DNA from: Spirochaetia bacterium
Lineage (GTDB): Bacteria; Spirochaetota; Spirochaetia; DSM-16054; Sediminispirochaetaceae
DNA length: 37,425 bases
NCBI GenBank assembly: GCA_021736475.1
Contig: JAIPFV010000018.1
Coordinates: forward strand, 1-37,425
Direction: 5' to 3'
Shown here: piece by piece, positions 23,628-31,536 of the stretch
Numbering within the stretch: the first letter of the stretch is position 1
Layout of the letters: every line of letters begins with the position of its first letter
Made by a program: the position numbers and the translations under genes
The notes under the pieces: generated by a model
Database searches by the model: none
Seen by the model: the letters and a program-made list of their open reading frames with translations, nothing else
What the model was told of the DNA's origin: nothing

Positions 23628-24201
23628 TCTGATCTTTTACCTCGTTCAGTGCATTCTGATACTGCTGTTCAAGCTGCTGCATATGGCGCTGAAGCAGTTG
23701 AGTATATTCAGGGTCCTGTTCAGGTTTTAACTCTATTTCATATCCGTATTGGCGGGTAAGGTTTTGTTGTTTCTGCCGCAGTTGTGGTTCATACTGCTGC
23801 TTAACCTGTTCAGTCAATTGTTCACGATGCTGTAGATACTGAGTAAAAAATTGTGAAACCTGCTGCAAAACCGACGAGAGCTGACTATCCTTTCCGATTA
23901 ACGCTTTTAATCCCTTCTCTACATAGTTGAGACGTTCCTGGAAGTTCTCATCCCTTGGCAAGCTAATGTGGGAGAGGAGTATTTCGACTGCGGAGCTTTC
24001 AACCGTATTCCGCTCGTCTCCCTTGTACTCCTTAATTGCTTTTTGCAGGTTCTTAGGTTCCGGTGTATCTGAATTCATATAGTCTGAAGCGATTTTCTGA
24101 CCGATCTTTTTCAATTCATTTTTCCGAACGGCAGTTTTATCGCTTTTAATATCGGCAGTCCGCTCCATAGCAAGTTCCCAGGTTGATTTTATTTCACCCA
24201 T
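23605..24201 (-). CDS. Conserved coiled-coil protein (possibly DUF6657-like)
   Basis: The 198-aa protein is highly charged and has no signal peptide or membrane segment. It is mostly helical with long Gln/Glu-rich heptad stretches (about 110-195), such as LQQVSQFFTQYLQHREQL and YTQLLQRHMQQLEQQY. The N-terminus MGEIKSTWELAMERTADI resembles small cytoplasmic proteins I associate with spirochaetes (perhaps DUF6657), but I am unsure of the family number. A strong AAGGAGG lies 7 bases before the ATG. It is divergent from the formate dehydrogenase gene across an operator-like repeat. Function unknown. Confidence 0.7.
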   Translation of the reverse strand: MGEIKSTWELAMERTADIKSDKTAVRKNELKKIGQKIASDYMNSDTPEPKNLQKAIKEYKGDERNTVESSAVEILLSHISLPRDENFQERLNYVEKGLKALIGKDSQLSSVLQQVSQFFTQYLQHREQLTEQVKQQYEPQLRQKQQNLTRQYGYEIELKPEQDPEYTQLLQRHMQQLEQQYQNALNEVKDQIRSFYDE

Positions 24202-24264
24202 AGTATTTCCTCCTTCGTAGTTCCCTCAATTTGAATATAACGCTATCTGACGGTAGAGTTCAAT

Positions 24265-24312
24265 AACTGTAGTATACTTTACCCCGTATAAGAAATCTTC
24301 TATACTACAGTT
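24265..24312. promoter_or_regulatory. 12-bp inverted repeat and fdh promoter in a divergent intergenic region
   Basis: AACTGTAGTATA (24265-24276) and TATACTACAGTT (24301-24312) form a perfect 12-bp inverted repeat with a 24-base gap. The right arm contains TATACT (24301-24306), which with TTTACC (24278-24283) makes a plausible promoter of 17-base spacing for the formate dehydrogenase gene. The arms are centred 36 bp apart, near 3.5 helical turns. A regulator binding both arms is an inference. Confidence 0.5.
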
Positions 24313-24348
24313 GTAGATTGTTGCATTTTTAGGGGAGGAACGCACTAG

Positions 24349-27069
24349 ATGACCGAACAAGTACAAATTACTATTGATGGAAAGGAAATTGAGGCTGCAA
24401 AGGGAGCCAACCTGCTGGTTACAGCCCGTGAAAACGGTTTTGATATACCTAGCCTCTGCTTTCTGGAAAAACTTACTCCAACTGCGGCCTGTCGCATGTG
24501 TATTGTAAAAATAGAGGGAAGACGTGGTTTGGTAACCGCATGTTCCACCCCGGTAGAGGAAGGTCTGCAGGTTACGGCCTTCGATGATGAAATTGAAGAG
24601 TACCGACGTACCACCTTGGAGCTGCACTTAGCAGAGCACGATTATGAGTGTCCGGTCTGCGATGCCAATGGCGAGTGTGAGCTGCAGGACGTTGCATACC
24701 GTTACGATATGGGAGTAGAGAAAAACAGAACTATACCCAGTCTACCCATGGGTGGCCAGGAGGGAAGTATTCGACTTCCCCATGATAAAACCTCTCCGGT
24801 ACTCGAATATGAAGCAGCGAAGTGTATTCGCTGCGGGCGCTGTATCCAGGCCTGTGATGAGATTCAAGAAAAAGGGGTTCTGGGCTTTGTGCACCGTGGT
24901 TATCATACCTTTGTATCTGCTGAGTTCGGGGCATGGAAGAATTCAACCTGTGACGGGTGTGGAGAGTGTGTGCAAGCCTGCCCTACCGCGGCGCTTACGG
25001 AGAAACCGATTGTGGAACGTTTTCGCCCCTTTGATGTGGAGCGCAAGGTTACTACCACCTGTGTGTATTGCGGGGTAGGCTGTCAGCTCGATATGTGGGT
25101 GAAAAACGACCGGGTAGTCCGGGTGAGGGGTGCAGAGTCACGACCGAACAATGGACGATTGTGTGTCAAAGGCCGCTTCGGCTACGAGTTTATTCATAAT
25201 CCTGAACGTTTGAAACGACCGCTGGTAAAGCGAAATGGCAAGTTTTTCGAAACCGACTGGGACGAGGCCTTAGATCTGGTTGCATCCCGGTTCAATCAGA
25301 TACGCAGAGATTATGGGTCGGATGCCCTGGCCGGACTCTCTTCTGCCAAATGTACCAACGAAGAAAATTATATTTTCCAGAAATTTGTGCGTGCGGTATT
25401 CGGTACGAATAATGTAGACCATTGTGCCAGACTCTGCCATGCACCGACGGTAGCCGGCTTGGGTATGGCCTTCGGATCAGGAGCGATGACCAACTCGATT
25501 CCGGAGTTAGCGGATGCAGATTGTATCCTGGTGACGGGAGCGAATGTAACCGAGACCCACCCTGTTACCGCTACTTACATCAAAAATGCGGTGCGAAAAG
25601 GGGCGAAGCTAATTGTGGTAGATCCGCGTAAAATTGATTTGGTGGATCATGCCCATATATGGGTGCGACAGAACTCGGGCAGCGATGTGGCCTGGATCAA
25701 TGGCATAATGCATGTGATTATAGAGGAAGAACTGCTGGATAAGAAGTTTATTGCCGAGCGAACCGAGAACTTCGAGGAGCTGAAACAGACGCTATCCCAG
25801 TATACACCGGAAAAGGTAGAAGAGATTTCAGGTGTTCCGGCCGATAAAATCCGGGAAATTGCCCGTATATACGCCAATTCCCCGGCCTCTTCCATTGTGT
25901 ATGCGATGGGAATTACCCAGCATACGACCGGAACCGACAACGTCCTTTCTCTGGCTAACCTGGCGATGGTTGCAGGACAGATTGGCCGTGAGTCAACCGG
26001 GGTAAATCCGCTTCGCGGGCAGAACAATGTGCAGGGAGCCGGGGATATGGCTGCCTTACCCAATATATTTCCCGGTTACCAAAAAGTGACCGATGCGGAG
26101 AGCCGGAAAAAGTTTGCCCGGGAGTGGAAAGTAGACTCTCTGCCGGCAGAGCCCGGACTTACGGTTACCGAAATAATGAACGCCGCCCTGGATAAACAGG
26201 TCCGTGGTTTATACATAATGGGTGAAAACCCCATGTTGTCCGACCCGAACCTCCAGCATGTGGATGAGGCCTTGAAGGAAGTTGATTTCCTGGTGGTGCA
26301 GGATATTTTCCTAAGTGAAACTGCCCGGATGGCGGATGTAGTGCTGCCGGCAGCCTCCTTTGCAGAAAAAGACGGAACCTTTACCAATAGCGGGCGTAGT
26401 GTGTTGCGGGTGAGACAGGCGGTCAGCCCGGCGGGAAATGCAAAACCGGATTGGCAGATAATAACGGAACTTGCCCAGCGGATGGGCTATTCGATGTCCT
26501 ACTTCTCAGCATCAGAGATAATGGATGAAATCTCGCGGGTGGCCGGTATTTATGGTGGAATTAGTTATAAACGACTTGAGAAAGAAGAGCTGCATTGGCC
26601 GTGTCCTACCGCCGATCATCCTGGTACCCTGTATATGCATAAAGATGAGTTCAAACGGGGGAAGGGGAAGTTTCATCCGGTAGATTACCTGCCGCCGGCC
26701 GAGCGCCCCGACCATAACTTTCCGCTGGTACTATCCACTGGTCGTATGCTGTACCATTACCATACTGCAACCATGACCCGCCGCTCTCAGCCCCTCAATA
26801 CATTTGCTAAGGATGCATATGTAGAGATCAATGCCGAGGATCTGGATCAGATAGGGGCTTGTGACGGATGCAGAGTAAGAGTAATTACCCGCCGTGGAGA
26901 TATTGAAATCTTTGCGCGGAAAAGTGACCGGGTGGCTGCCGGGACGGTGTTTATCCCGTTTCATTTTCATGAATCCCCGGCGAATCGTCTAACTAATGAC
27001 GTACTGGACCCGGTAGCAAAAATACCGGAACTGAAGGTAGCTGCCTGTCGGATTGAAAAGATGGAGTAA
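24349..27069 (+). CDS. fdhA: Formate dehydrogenase alpha subunit with NuoG-like N-terminal Fe-S module (Cys type)
   Basis: The 906-aa molybdenum/tungsten-bis-MGD oxidoreductase oxidises formate to CO2, or the reverse. Fe-S ligands in order are a [2Fe-2S] set (Cys37, 48, 51, 65), a His/Cys [4Fe-4S] set (His97, Cys101, 104, 110), two ferredoxin clusters (Cys159, 162, 165, 169 and Cys201, 204, 207, 211) and the catalytic-domain cluster (Cys238, 241, 245, 272). HCARLCHAPTV places Cys363 (codon TGC) where selenocysteine enzymes have Sec. The C-terminal molybdopterin-dinucleotide domain starts near 790. GGGGAGG precedes the ATG. mobA follows 3 bases after the stop. No NuoE/NuoF-like or hydrogenase partner lies in this window, so the electron partner is encoded elsewhere or is free ferredoxin. 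Confidence 0.93.
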   Translation: MTEQVQITIDGKEIEAAKGANLLVTARENGFDIPSLCFLEKLTPTAACRMCIVKIEGRRGLVTACSTPVEEGLQVTAFDDEIEEYRRTTLELHLAEHDYECPVCDANGECELQDVAYRYDMGVEKNRTIPSLPMGGQEGSIRLPHDKTSPVLEYEAAKCIRCGRCIQACDEIQEKGVLGFVHRGYHTFVSAEFGAWKNSTCDGCGECVQACPTAALTEKPIVERFRPFDVERKVTTTCVYCGVGCQLDMWVKNDRVVRVRGAESRPNNGRLCVKGRFGYEFIHNPERLKRPLVKRNGKFFETDWDEALDLVASRFNQIRRDYGSDALAGLSSAKCTNEENYIFQKFVRAVFGTNNVDHCARLCHAPTVAGLGMAFGSGAMTNSIPELADADCILVTGANVTETHPVTATYIKNAVRKGAKLIVVDPRKIDLVDHAHIWVRQNSGSDVAWINGIMHVIIEEELLDKKFIAERTENFEELKQTLSQYTPEKVEEISGVPADKIREIARIYANSPASSIVYAMGITQHTTGTDNVLSLANLAMVAGQIGRESTGVNPLRGQNNVQGAGDMAALPNIFPGYQKVTDAESRKKFAREWKVDSLPAEPGLTVTEIMNAALDKQVRGLYIMGENPMLSDPNLQHVDEALKEVDFLVVQDIFLSETARMADVVLPAASFAEKDGTFTNSGRSVLRVRQAVSPAGNAKPDWQIITELAQRMGYSMSYFSASEIMDEISRVAGIYGGISYKRLEKEELHWPCPTADHPGTLYMHKDEFKRGKGKFHPVDYLPPAERPDHNFPLVLSTGRMLYHYHTATMTRRSQPLNTFAKDAYVEINAEDLDQIGACDGCRVRVITRRGDIEIFARKSDRVAAGTVFIPFHFHESPANRLTNDVLDPVAKIPELKVAACRIEKME

Positions 27070-27072
27070 CAA

Positions 27073-27684
27073 GTGAAGCCACAAGAGGAACATATTACCG
27101 CCGGAATACTTGCCGGAGGTCGGAGCAGGCGGCTAGGCCGGGACAAGGCCTTTCTGAACTGGCAGGGGCGCTCTCTGATAGAGTGGTCGGTTATGCGGGC
27201 GAAGGGAATTACTTCAAATGTATATTTGCTGGCAAAGGATAGGGCTGCGTATCAGCACCTCTCATGCCCGGTACTGCCTGATTTTTACAGCACCTCCTCT
27301 CCTTTGAGTGGAATATTGACAGTCGGTCCGTTTGTGAAGCAGTGGCTGCTGCTGCTGGCCTGCGATATTGTGCTGTTCTCCGACCGCCTGCTTCCCTTTT
27401 TATGGGAGCAGCGCACACCGGGCAAGGCGGTTGTAGTTCGGTCGAAGGAAGGCCTGCAGCCATTGCTCGGGCTATATCCTGTGGAGCTTATGGGGTACTG
27501 GGAACAGGCCTATCAAAACGGAAACTATAAGCTGCAGCCGACACTACAGCTTATGCCGCGGATTGAGGTTGCCGAATACGAACTTCCCCGTCCCCAACAA
27601 GGGGAGGAACCCTTTCTGAATATCAACCGTGCGGCGGATGTAGAGCAGCTGCAGAGGCTTAGAACCGATATGCGGGTGCAGTGA
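27073..27684 (+). CDS. mobA: Molybdenum cofactor guanylyltransferase
   Basis: The 203-aa cytoplasmic enzyme transfers GMP from GTP to molybdopterin to form the MGD cofactor used by formate dehydrogenase. It shows the nucleotidyltransferase signature GILAGGRSRRLGRDKAFL (about 11-28), the PDFYSTSSPLSGI segment near 75, where most MobA have a D-x-x-x-GPLxG pattern, and LACDIVLFS near 95 in place of the usual PCDxPF. The start is a GTG with GGAG six bases upstream, inside the end of fdhA. Coupling to fdhA supports the function. Confidence 0.88.
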   Translation: MKPQEEHITAGILAGGRSRRLGRDKAFLNWQGRSLIEWSVMRAKGITSNVYLLAKDRAAYQHLSCPVLPDFYSTSSPLSGILTVGPFVKQWLLLLACDIVLFSDRLLPFLWEQRTPGKAVVVRSKEGLQPLLGLYPVELMGYWEQAYQNGNYKLQPTLQLMPRIEVAEYELPRPQQGEEPFLNINRAADVEQLQRLRTDMRVQ

Positions 27685-27725
27685 ACGAGAAAGCACAATA
27701 GATGAAAGATGAAGGGAGCGTGAAT

Positions 27726-28907
27726 ATGAGCGAGCTGTTGTATTATGAATCACCATATGAGACGAGTTTCACCGCGACTGTAACTGCAGTTGAACCGCAG
27801 AAAAAAGGGTGGGCGGTTCAGCTTAACCGCACCCTGTTTTACCCTGAGGGGGGTGGACAGCCCTCGGATATCGGCTGGATCGATAACATTTCGGTTATTC
27901 GGGTAGAGAAGCGCGATGGCGAGGTATGGCATTACCTGGAGCAGAAACCCGAACATTCCGAAGTCCGGGGCTTGATAAAATGGAGCCATCGCTTTGATTA
28001 CATGCAGCAGCACACCGGTCAGCATATCCTCTCGGGAGTCATGTACCGGCGTTTCGGCTATAACACGGTGGCCATTCATCAGGGTGAAGACTTTACTACT
28101 ATCGAGATCGATATCGAAGAGATATCTAAAGAGGATATAGAAGAGATCGAAGCTGCCGCAATGGATCTGATTGATCGTAATTTACCGATGCGTACCCGTT
28201 GGGTAAAGGATTCGGATTTAGAAGAATATGATTTGCGGCGTCAACCGAAGGTAAGCGGAGATATACGTCTGGTGCAGCTTGGTACCTACGATGCGGTGGC
28301 CTGCGGAGGAATCCATACAGCCACTACGGGCGAGGTAAAACTGCTCAAACACATATCCACCGAAAAAATTCGCGGCAGAGTACGGCTTTACTGGAAAATA
28401 GGCGAACGGGCTATGCTCGATTATGATTACAAAAATCAAACTGTCCTGACCCTGGTTGACTGGTTCTCTGCCCAGCCTCGGGAGCTGCTTCCGCGGGTGG
28501 AGGCTTCCCTTCAGGAGCTGAATGAGCAAAGGAAGCGGGCCAATGCATTGGAGAGCCGGGTTGCTCGGTTGACAGCTCAGCAGCTATTGAGGGAAGCCCG
28601 AGGCGAGTCGCAGGTCATTACGGCTGAATTTGAGAACGAAGGGAAGGAATTTCTGAAAAAGCTGGTCCAGGAGCTGCCGGCTGATCTTCCCTGGGCTGCC
28701 TGTGTGATAAATCATCAAGACGAGGGCTTTCAATGGCTGGTCGCGGTATCCGAACAGCTCGAATTCGATTTTAACAGCCGGAAAAAAGAATTATTGGCCC
28801 TTATCGATGGAAAAGGAGGCGGCAGGCCGCCTGTATGGCAGGGGGTCGGTAGTTGCAAAGAGGGGATACCCGAGCTGTTTGAACGCTTTACCGCTCAATG
28901 GCGGTGA
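27726..28907 (+). CDS. AlaX-type alanyl-tRNA editing protein (AlaX-L)
   Basis: The 393-aa stand-alone editing protein hydrolyses mischarged Ser- or Gly-tRNA(Ala). It lacks the AlaRS catalytic core. It has an N-terminal beta domain with LFYPEGGGQPSDIG (38-50), the zinc site HTGQH (His96, His100) and CGGIH (Cys193, His197), then a helical linker and a C-terminal DHHA1-like domain ending in GKGGGRPPVWQG. That makes it the long AlaX form. GGGAG lies 7 bases before the ATG at 27726; an in-frame ATG at 27702 lacks a ribosome binding site. It follows mobA by 41 bases, so it probably shares the fdhA transcript. Its end overlaps the convergent FemABX-like gene by 13 bp. Confidence 0.92.
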   Translation: MSELLYYESPYETSFTATVTAVEPQKKGWAVQLNRTLFYPEGGGQPSDIGWIDNISVIRVEKRDGEVWHYLEQKPEHSEVRGLIKWSHRFDYMQQHTGQHILSGVMYRRFGYNTVAIHQGEDFTTIEIDIEEISKEDIEEIEAAAMDLIDRNLPMRTRWVKDSDLEEYDLRRQPKVSGDIRLVQLGTYDAVACGGIHTATTGEVKLLKHISTEKIRGRVRLYWKIGERAMLDYDYKNQTVLTLVDWFSAQPRELLPRVEASLQELNEQRKRANALESRVARLTAQQLLREARGESQVITAEFENEGKEFLKKLVQELPADLPWAACVINHQDEGFQWLVAVSEQLEFDFNSRKKELLALIDGKGGGRPPVWQGVGSCKEGIPELFERFTAQWR

Positions 28908-29947
28908 TAAGCAGTGCCTACCGGCTCCTGGCCGGCATACTGCAAGTAGGCCTCCTGGTCAATCGGATAATCCCAACAGCCCTGGCGGTGAAGTGAGTAG
29001 CCTCCGAAACCGGTTTTGAATCGATACAGGCCAAACATTGGGTGGGCGGGTCGTTCCGCCGGTGGAATACCAAACAGATCATAGTACCCACATTTTTTCT
29101 GCTGTGCCAGCCGTATAGCCTCCCACTGGAGACGGTAGGTAGGCATGAGGTTGCGCTGTTCGGTTCGGGATGCACCATACAGATAAGTGGCGGTGCTTCC
29201 GTGCAGGGCCAATATCATTCCGGCCAGGGGAATGTGGTCTTTTTCTGCCATAAGCAGGTGTATTTCGGTATTGGGAAGATCCTGGGTCTGTTCGACCTCC
29301 AGCAGTTTTTCAAAATTTTGATAAGCGTGCAGGGAGATACCGTTGCGCTGTGCAGTTTCGGTATACATCCGGTACCATTCATCTAAACGGTTAAAATGAG
29401 CATCAGTAACCTTAACCCCCCTTCGCTCGGACAGGCGGATGTTATACCTGGTTTTCGAGCGCATCTCCCTCAGCAGCTGGTCCTTGTCTTTAGAGATATC
29501 TAAAATGCGTGTATCCGGGGGTTGAACATCGGTGGGAGCTTTACGAAGGTTTTTCTGCCGGGTGCCGAAGTTCATACGCAGTTCGCGAATACGTTCTGAG
29601 GGTGAGGGTTCGTCCTGATAAGGTGATTTCCATGGCAGATCGTACCTGATAAACAGACAGCCCGCGGGAAGGAAGCGGCGGAGCTGCTGTGAGAGTTCTT
29701 CTAGAAATAGGCCGCGAGACTCCTCCGCTACTGAGAAGGTCGGCGCCCAGGGCACATAAGCGTAATAATAGGCAGATGAGGGTTGCTGGATGAACAATAG
29801 GAGGGAATCGTGATATCCCTGCCAGTGTATCTGAAAGGCAACCGGCTTCCATCCCATTTTGTGTTTTACTATAGCCCAAAAGCGTGATTGCATAAGATTG
29901 CGGCGGTTGTGCATATTTTCTATTGAAATATGCTGAAGACGGAGCAT
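28895..29947 (-). CDS. FemABX-family peptidoglycan-bridge aminoacyltransferase
   Basis: The 350-aa protein is a GNAT-fold transferase of the FemX/FmhB/MurM group, which moves amino acids from aminoacyl-tRNA onto the peptide stem of lipid II or peptidoglycan. Visible hallmarks are FWAIVKHKMGWKP near 25, MRSKTRYNIRLSERRGV near 170, YGASRTEQRNLMPTYRLQWEAI near 275-295 and CGYYDLFGIPP near 305. The ATG at 29945-29947 sits one base after the stop of the deacetylase gene, with GGAGGA just upstream, so the two are co-translated. A longer frame to 30010 overlaps that gene and is less likely. A spirochaetal FemABX may modify the wall or another substrate. Confidence 0.87.
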   Translation of the reverse strand: MLRLQHISIENMHNRRNLMQSRFWAIVKHKMGWKPVAFQIHWQGYHDSLLLFIQQPSSAYYYAYVPWAPTFSVAEESRGLFLEELSQQLRRFLPAGCLFIRYDLPWKSPYQDEPSPSERIRELRMNFGTRQKNLRKAPTDVQPPDTRILDISKDKDQLLREMRSKTRYNIRLSERRGVKVTDAHFNRLDEWYRMYTETAQRNGISLHAYQNFEKLLEVEQTQDLPNTEIHLLMAEKDHIPLAGMILALHGSTATYLYGASRTEQRNLMPTYRLQWEAIRLAQQKKCGYYDLFGIPPAERPAHPMFGLYRFKTGFGGYSLHRQGCWDYPIDQEAYLQYAGQEPVGTAYHRH

Positions 29948-29948
29948 C

Positions 29949-30989
29949 CTATCGCGACTCCTCCGGCAGGGATGTCTTGGACCGGTCATGGTTAAGTAAA
30001 ATCCACTCAAGAAACTGGTAATTTACTTCCCAGGCATGAGGTCCGTATCCTCCGGCCATTAAATATGCAATTGGGATTGATCTGTCGGCTAAAAAGCGGT
30101 AGATGACTTCATCCCGTTCTTTCAGCTGCGCTAAGCTAAGCTGCAGTTCCGCGGTAGAGTCGAGGCCATCAAGCTCGTAAGGATCTGCTCCAAAAACCAC
30201 CACAGCCAAATCGGGGTTGGGAAGTGCCTGTTCCAGTGTGACCAGTCCCGAGTGCAGTGCCGATGCATACTCCGGTTCCTGCCCCGATTTAATGGGGATA
30301 TCTACGGTACTGGGAGTGAACGAGGGGTGTTCGCGTCCTTCGTTATCAAAGCGGGGCAGGTCCATTGGCCAGCCCTCGGCCATGTGAATGCTCAAAGTGG
30401 CGATTGATTCATCCTTTGCGGTGAGGGCGGCCGTACCATCACCCTTATGAGCATCGCCGTCAATGACCCATGCGGTTTTAATATCTCCCTGGGCCTGGAG
30501 TTTCCGAATTGCTATCACGATATCGTTAATTATGCAGAATCCATGTCCGAAATCGGCGTGGGCGTGATGAAACCCTCCGCCGAAGTAGAAGCAGGATTCT
30601 TGCTGCAGGGCAGTGCGCATGCATTGCGCACTACCGGCGGTACGAGTGCACATTACCTGAAAGATATCAGTAAGGGGGCTTTTGGCCAAAGCCGGGTCGA
30701 ACCGGTGGTAGTTGCCATGCTCGTCTATAAGCTCATAGGCTTGCTGCAGTAAGCTTTCGAGCTCTTCCGAGTAGAGCTTTTGCACATAGGAGCTGGAATG
30801 CACCCGTGCAATATCTTCGCGAACTATCTGCTCGGTTTGGATAGTTGTAAGGAGTTCGGGCATATGCGGTCCTAGTATTTTATGCTGCTGCAGAGCTTCG
30901 ATAGTGGTGGTGGCCCGATTATCAAGTACCGGAATCTGCATGCCGAAATGCTGCAGCCCCGGCAGGTTGGGGTAAAAAAGTAGTTGCAT
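29949..30989 (-). CDS. Histone deacetylase/AcuC/AphA-family zinc deacetylase
   Basis: The 346-aa enzyme has the arginase/deacetylase fold. Key motifs are GGGFHHAHADFGHGFCIIND with the tandem His141-His142, the zinc ligands Asp179 and His181 in DGDAHKGDGT and Asp269 in GADPYELDGL, and Tyr315 in AGGYG. In class I/II enzymes the motifs read DxDxHHGNGT and GFDAH, so this is a divergent branch. It probably removes acetyl groups from protein lysines, polyamines or small molecules in the cytoplasm. No ribosome binding site precedes the ATG, and a good promoter places the transcription start at or within two bases of it. It leads a two-gene operon with a FemABX-like gene. Confidence 0.88.
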   Translation of the reverse strand: MQLLFYPNLPGLQHFGMQIPVLDNRATTTIEALQQHKILGPHMPELLTTIQTEQIVREDIARVHSSSYVQKLYSEELESLLQQAYELIDEHGNYHRFDPALAKSPLTDIFQVMCTRTAGSAQCMRTALQQESCFYFGGGFHHAHADFGHGFCIINDIVIAIRKLQAQGDIKTAWVIDGDAHKGDGTAALTAKDESIATLSIHMAEGWPMDLPRFDNEGREHPSFTPSTVDIPIKSGQEPEYASALHSGLVTLEQALPNPDLAVVVFGADPYELDGLDSTAELQLSLAQLKERDEVIYRFLADRSIPIAYLMAGGYGPHAWEVNYQFLEWILLNHDRSKTSLPEESR

Positions 30990-30990
30990 G

Positions 30991-31025
30991 GTTTCTATTG
31001 TAGAAACTTTTTAGCAATCACTCAA
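30991..31025 (-). promoter_or_regulatory. Promoter giving a leaderless or near-leaderless deacetylase mRNA
   Basis: Minus-strand TTGAGT (plus 31020-31025) and TACAAT (plus 30997-31002) are 17 bases apart. Only 7 bases separate the -10 from the ATG, so transcription should begin at about the start codon. A 7-bp inverted repeat GTTTCTA-TTG-TAGAAAC (30991-31007) overlaps the -10. Confidence 0.6.
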
Positions 31026-31038
31026 GGTGCTTTTCTAC

Positions 31039-31067
31039 TTGCCCAAGGTGAAAATATAGATTATTAT
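31039..31067 (+). promoter_or_regulatory. Possible promoter for the membrane thioredoxin gene
   Basis: TTGCCC (31039-31044) and TATTAT (31062-31067) are 17 bases apart in an AT-rich stretch about 45 bases upstream of the ATG. It diverges from the deacetylase promoter. Confidence 0.4.
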
Positions 31068-31113
31068 ATATATTATAAATGATACTAAATTGACTAACGC
31101 ATTGGGGGATTAA

Positions 31114-31497
31114 ATGGGGTTTTTATATGTAATTGGAGTATTGATTATTCTGTTTTTTGGATTTCAATATTTTATGGTATTGAAAATGAAGTTGAAAAAG
31201 GGAAAAGATGCTCCTGAGCTTGCGGGAAAGCATGGCAAGGCCGTCAGCTCAGGAAAGAAAGCTATGTTCTATTTTTATAGTCAAAGCTGCGGGGCGTGCA
31301 AGGCTATGACTCCGATCATTGAAGGATACACCCGAAAAAATCAAAATTACTTCAAGGTTGATATCCAGAATGATATGGACACCGCCCGTAAATTCGGAGT
31401 TATGGGAACCCCTTCGATGGTGATTATTGAAGGCGGGAAGATTCGTGAGTTCCTGGTAGGACCGGTTTCTGAGGAGAGACTGCAAGCTCTGCTCTAA
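31114..31497 (+). CDS. Membrane-anchored thioredoxin-like protein
   Basis: The 127-aa protein has one N-terminal membrane helix (about 4-22) followed by a basic linker and a short thioredoxin fold. The active site SCGACK has Cys59 and Cys62 (CGAC instead of CGPC), and the cis-proline is Pro100 in GTPS. The Lys-rich segment after the helix (24-31) suggests the thioredoxin domain faces the cytoplasm by the positive-inside rule, though a signal-anchor in the other orientation is possible. GGGGG lies 5 bases before the ATG. It is transcribed alone and may deliver electrons to a membrane protein. Confidence 0.82.
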   Translation: MGFLYVIGVLIILFFGFQYFMVLKMKLKKGKDAPELAGKHGKAVSSGKKAMFYFYSQSCGACKAMTPIIEGYTRKNQNYFKVDIQNDMDTARKFGVMGTPSMVIIEGGKIREFLVGPVSEERLQALL

Positions 31498-31536
31498 ATC
31501 TTGAAATATAGGCTCTGATTCTTGAATTATAGAGGG

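Noticed and set aside
24349-27069. Selenocysteine formate dehydrogenase
   Set aside because: The position aligned to Sec is a TGC cysteine codon, not TGA, so no SECIS element is expected.
31500-31532. Imperfect direct repeat CTTGAAATATAG / CTTGAATTATAG, 21 bp apart
   Set aside because: It lies between two converging genes, matches imperfectly and is AT-rich; it is likely chance or degenerate, with no promoter beside it.
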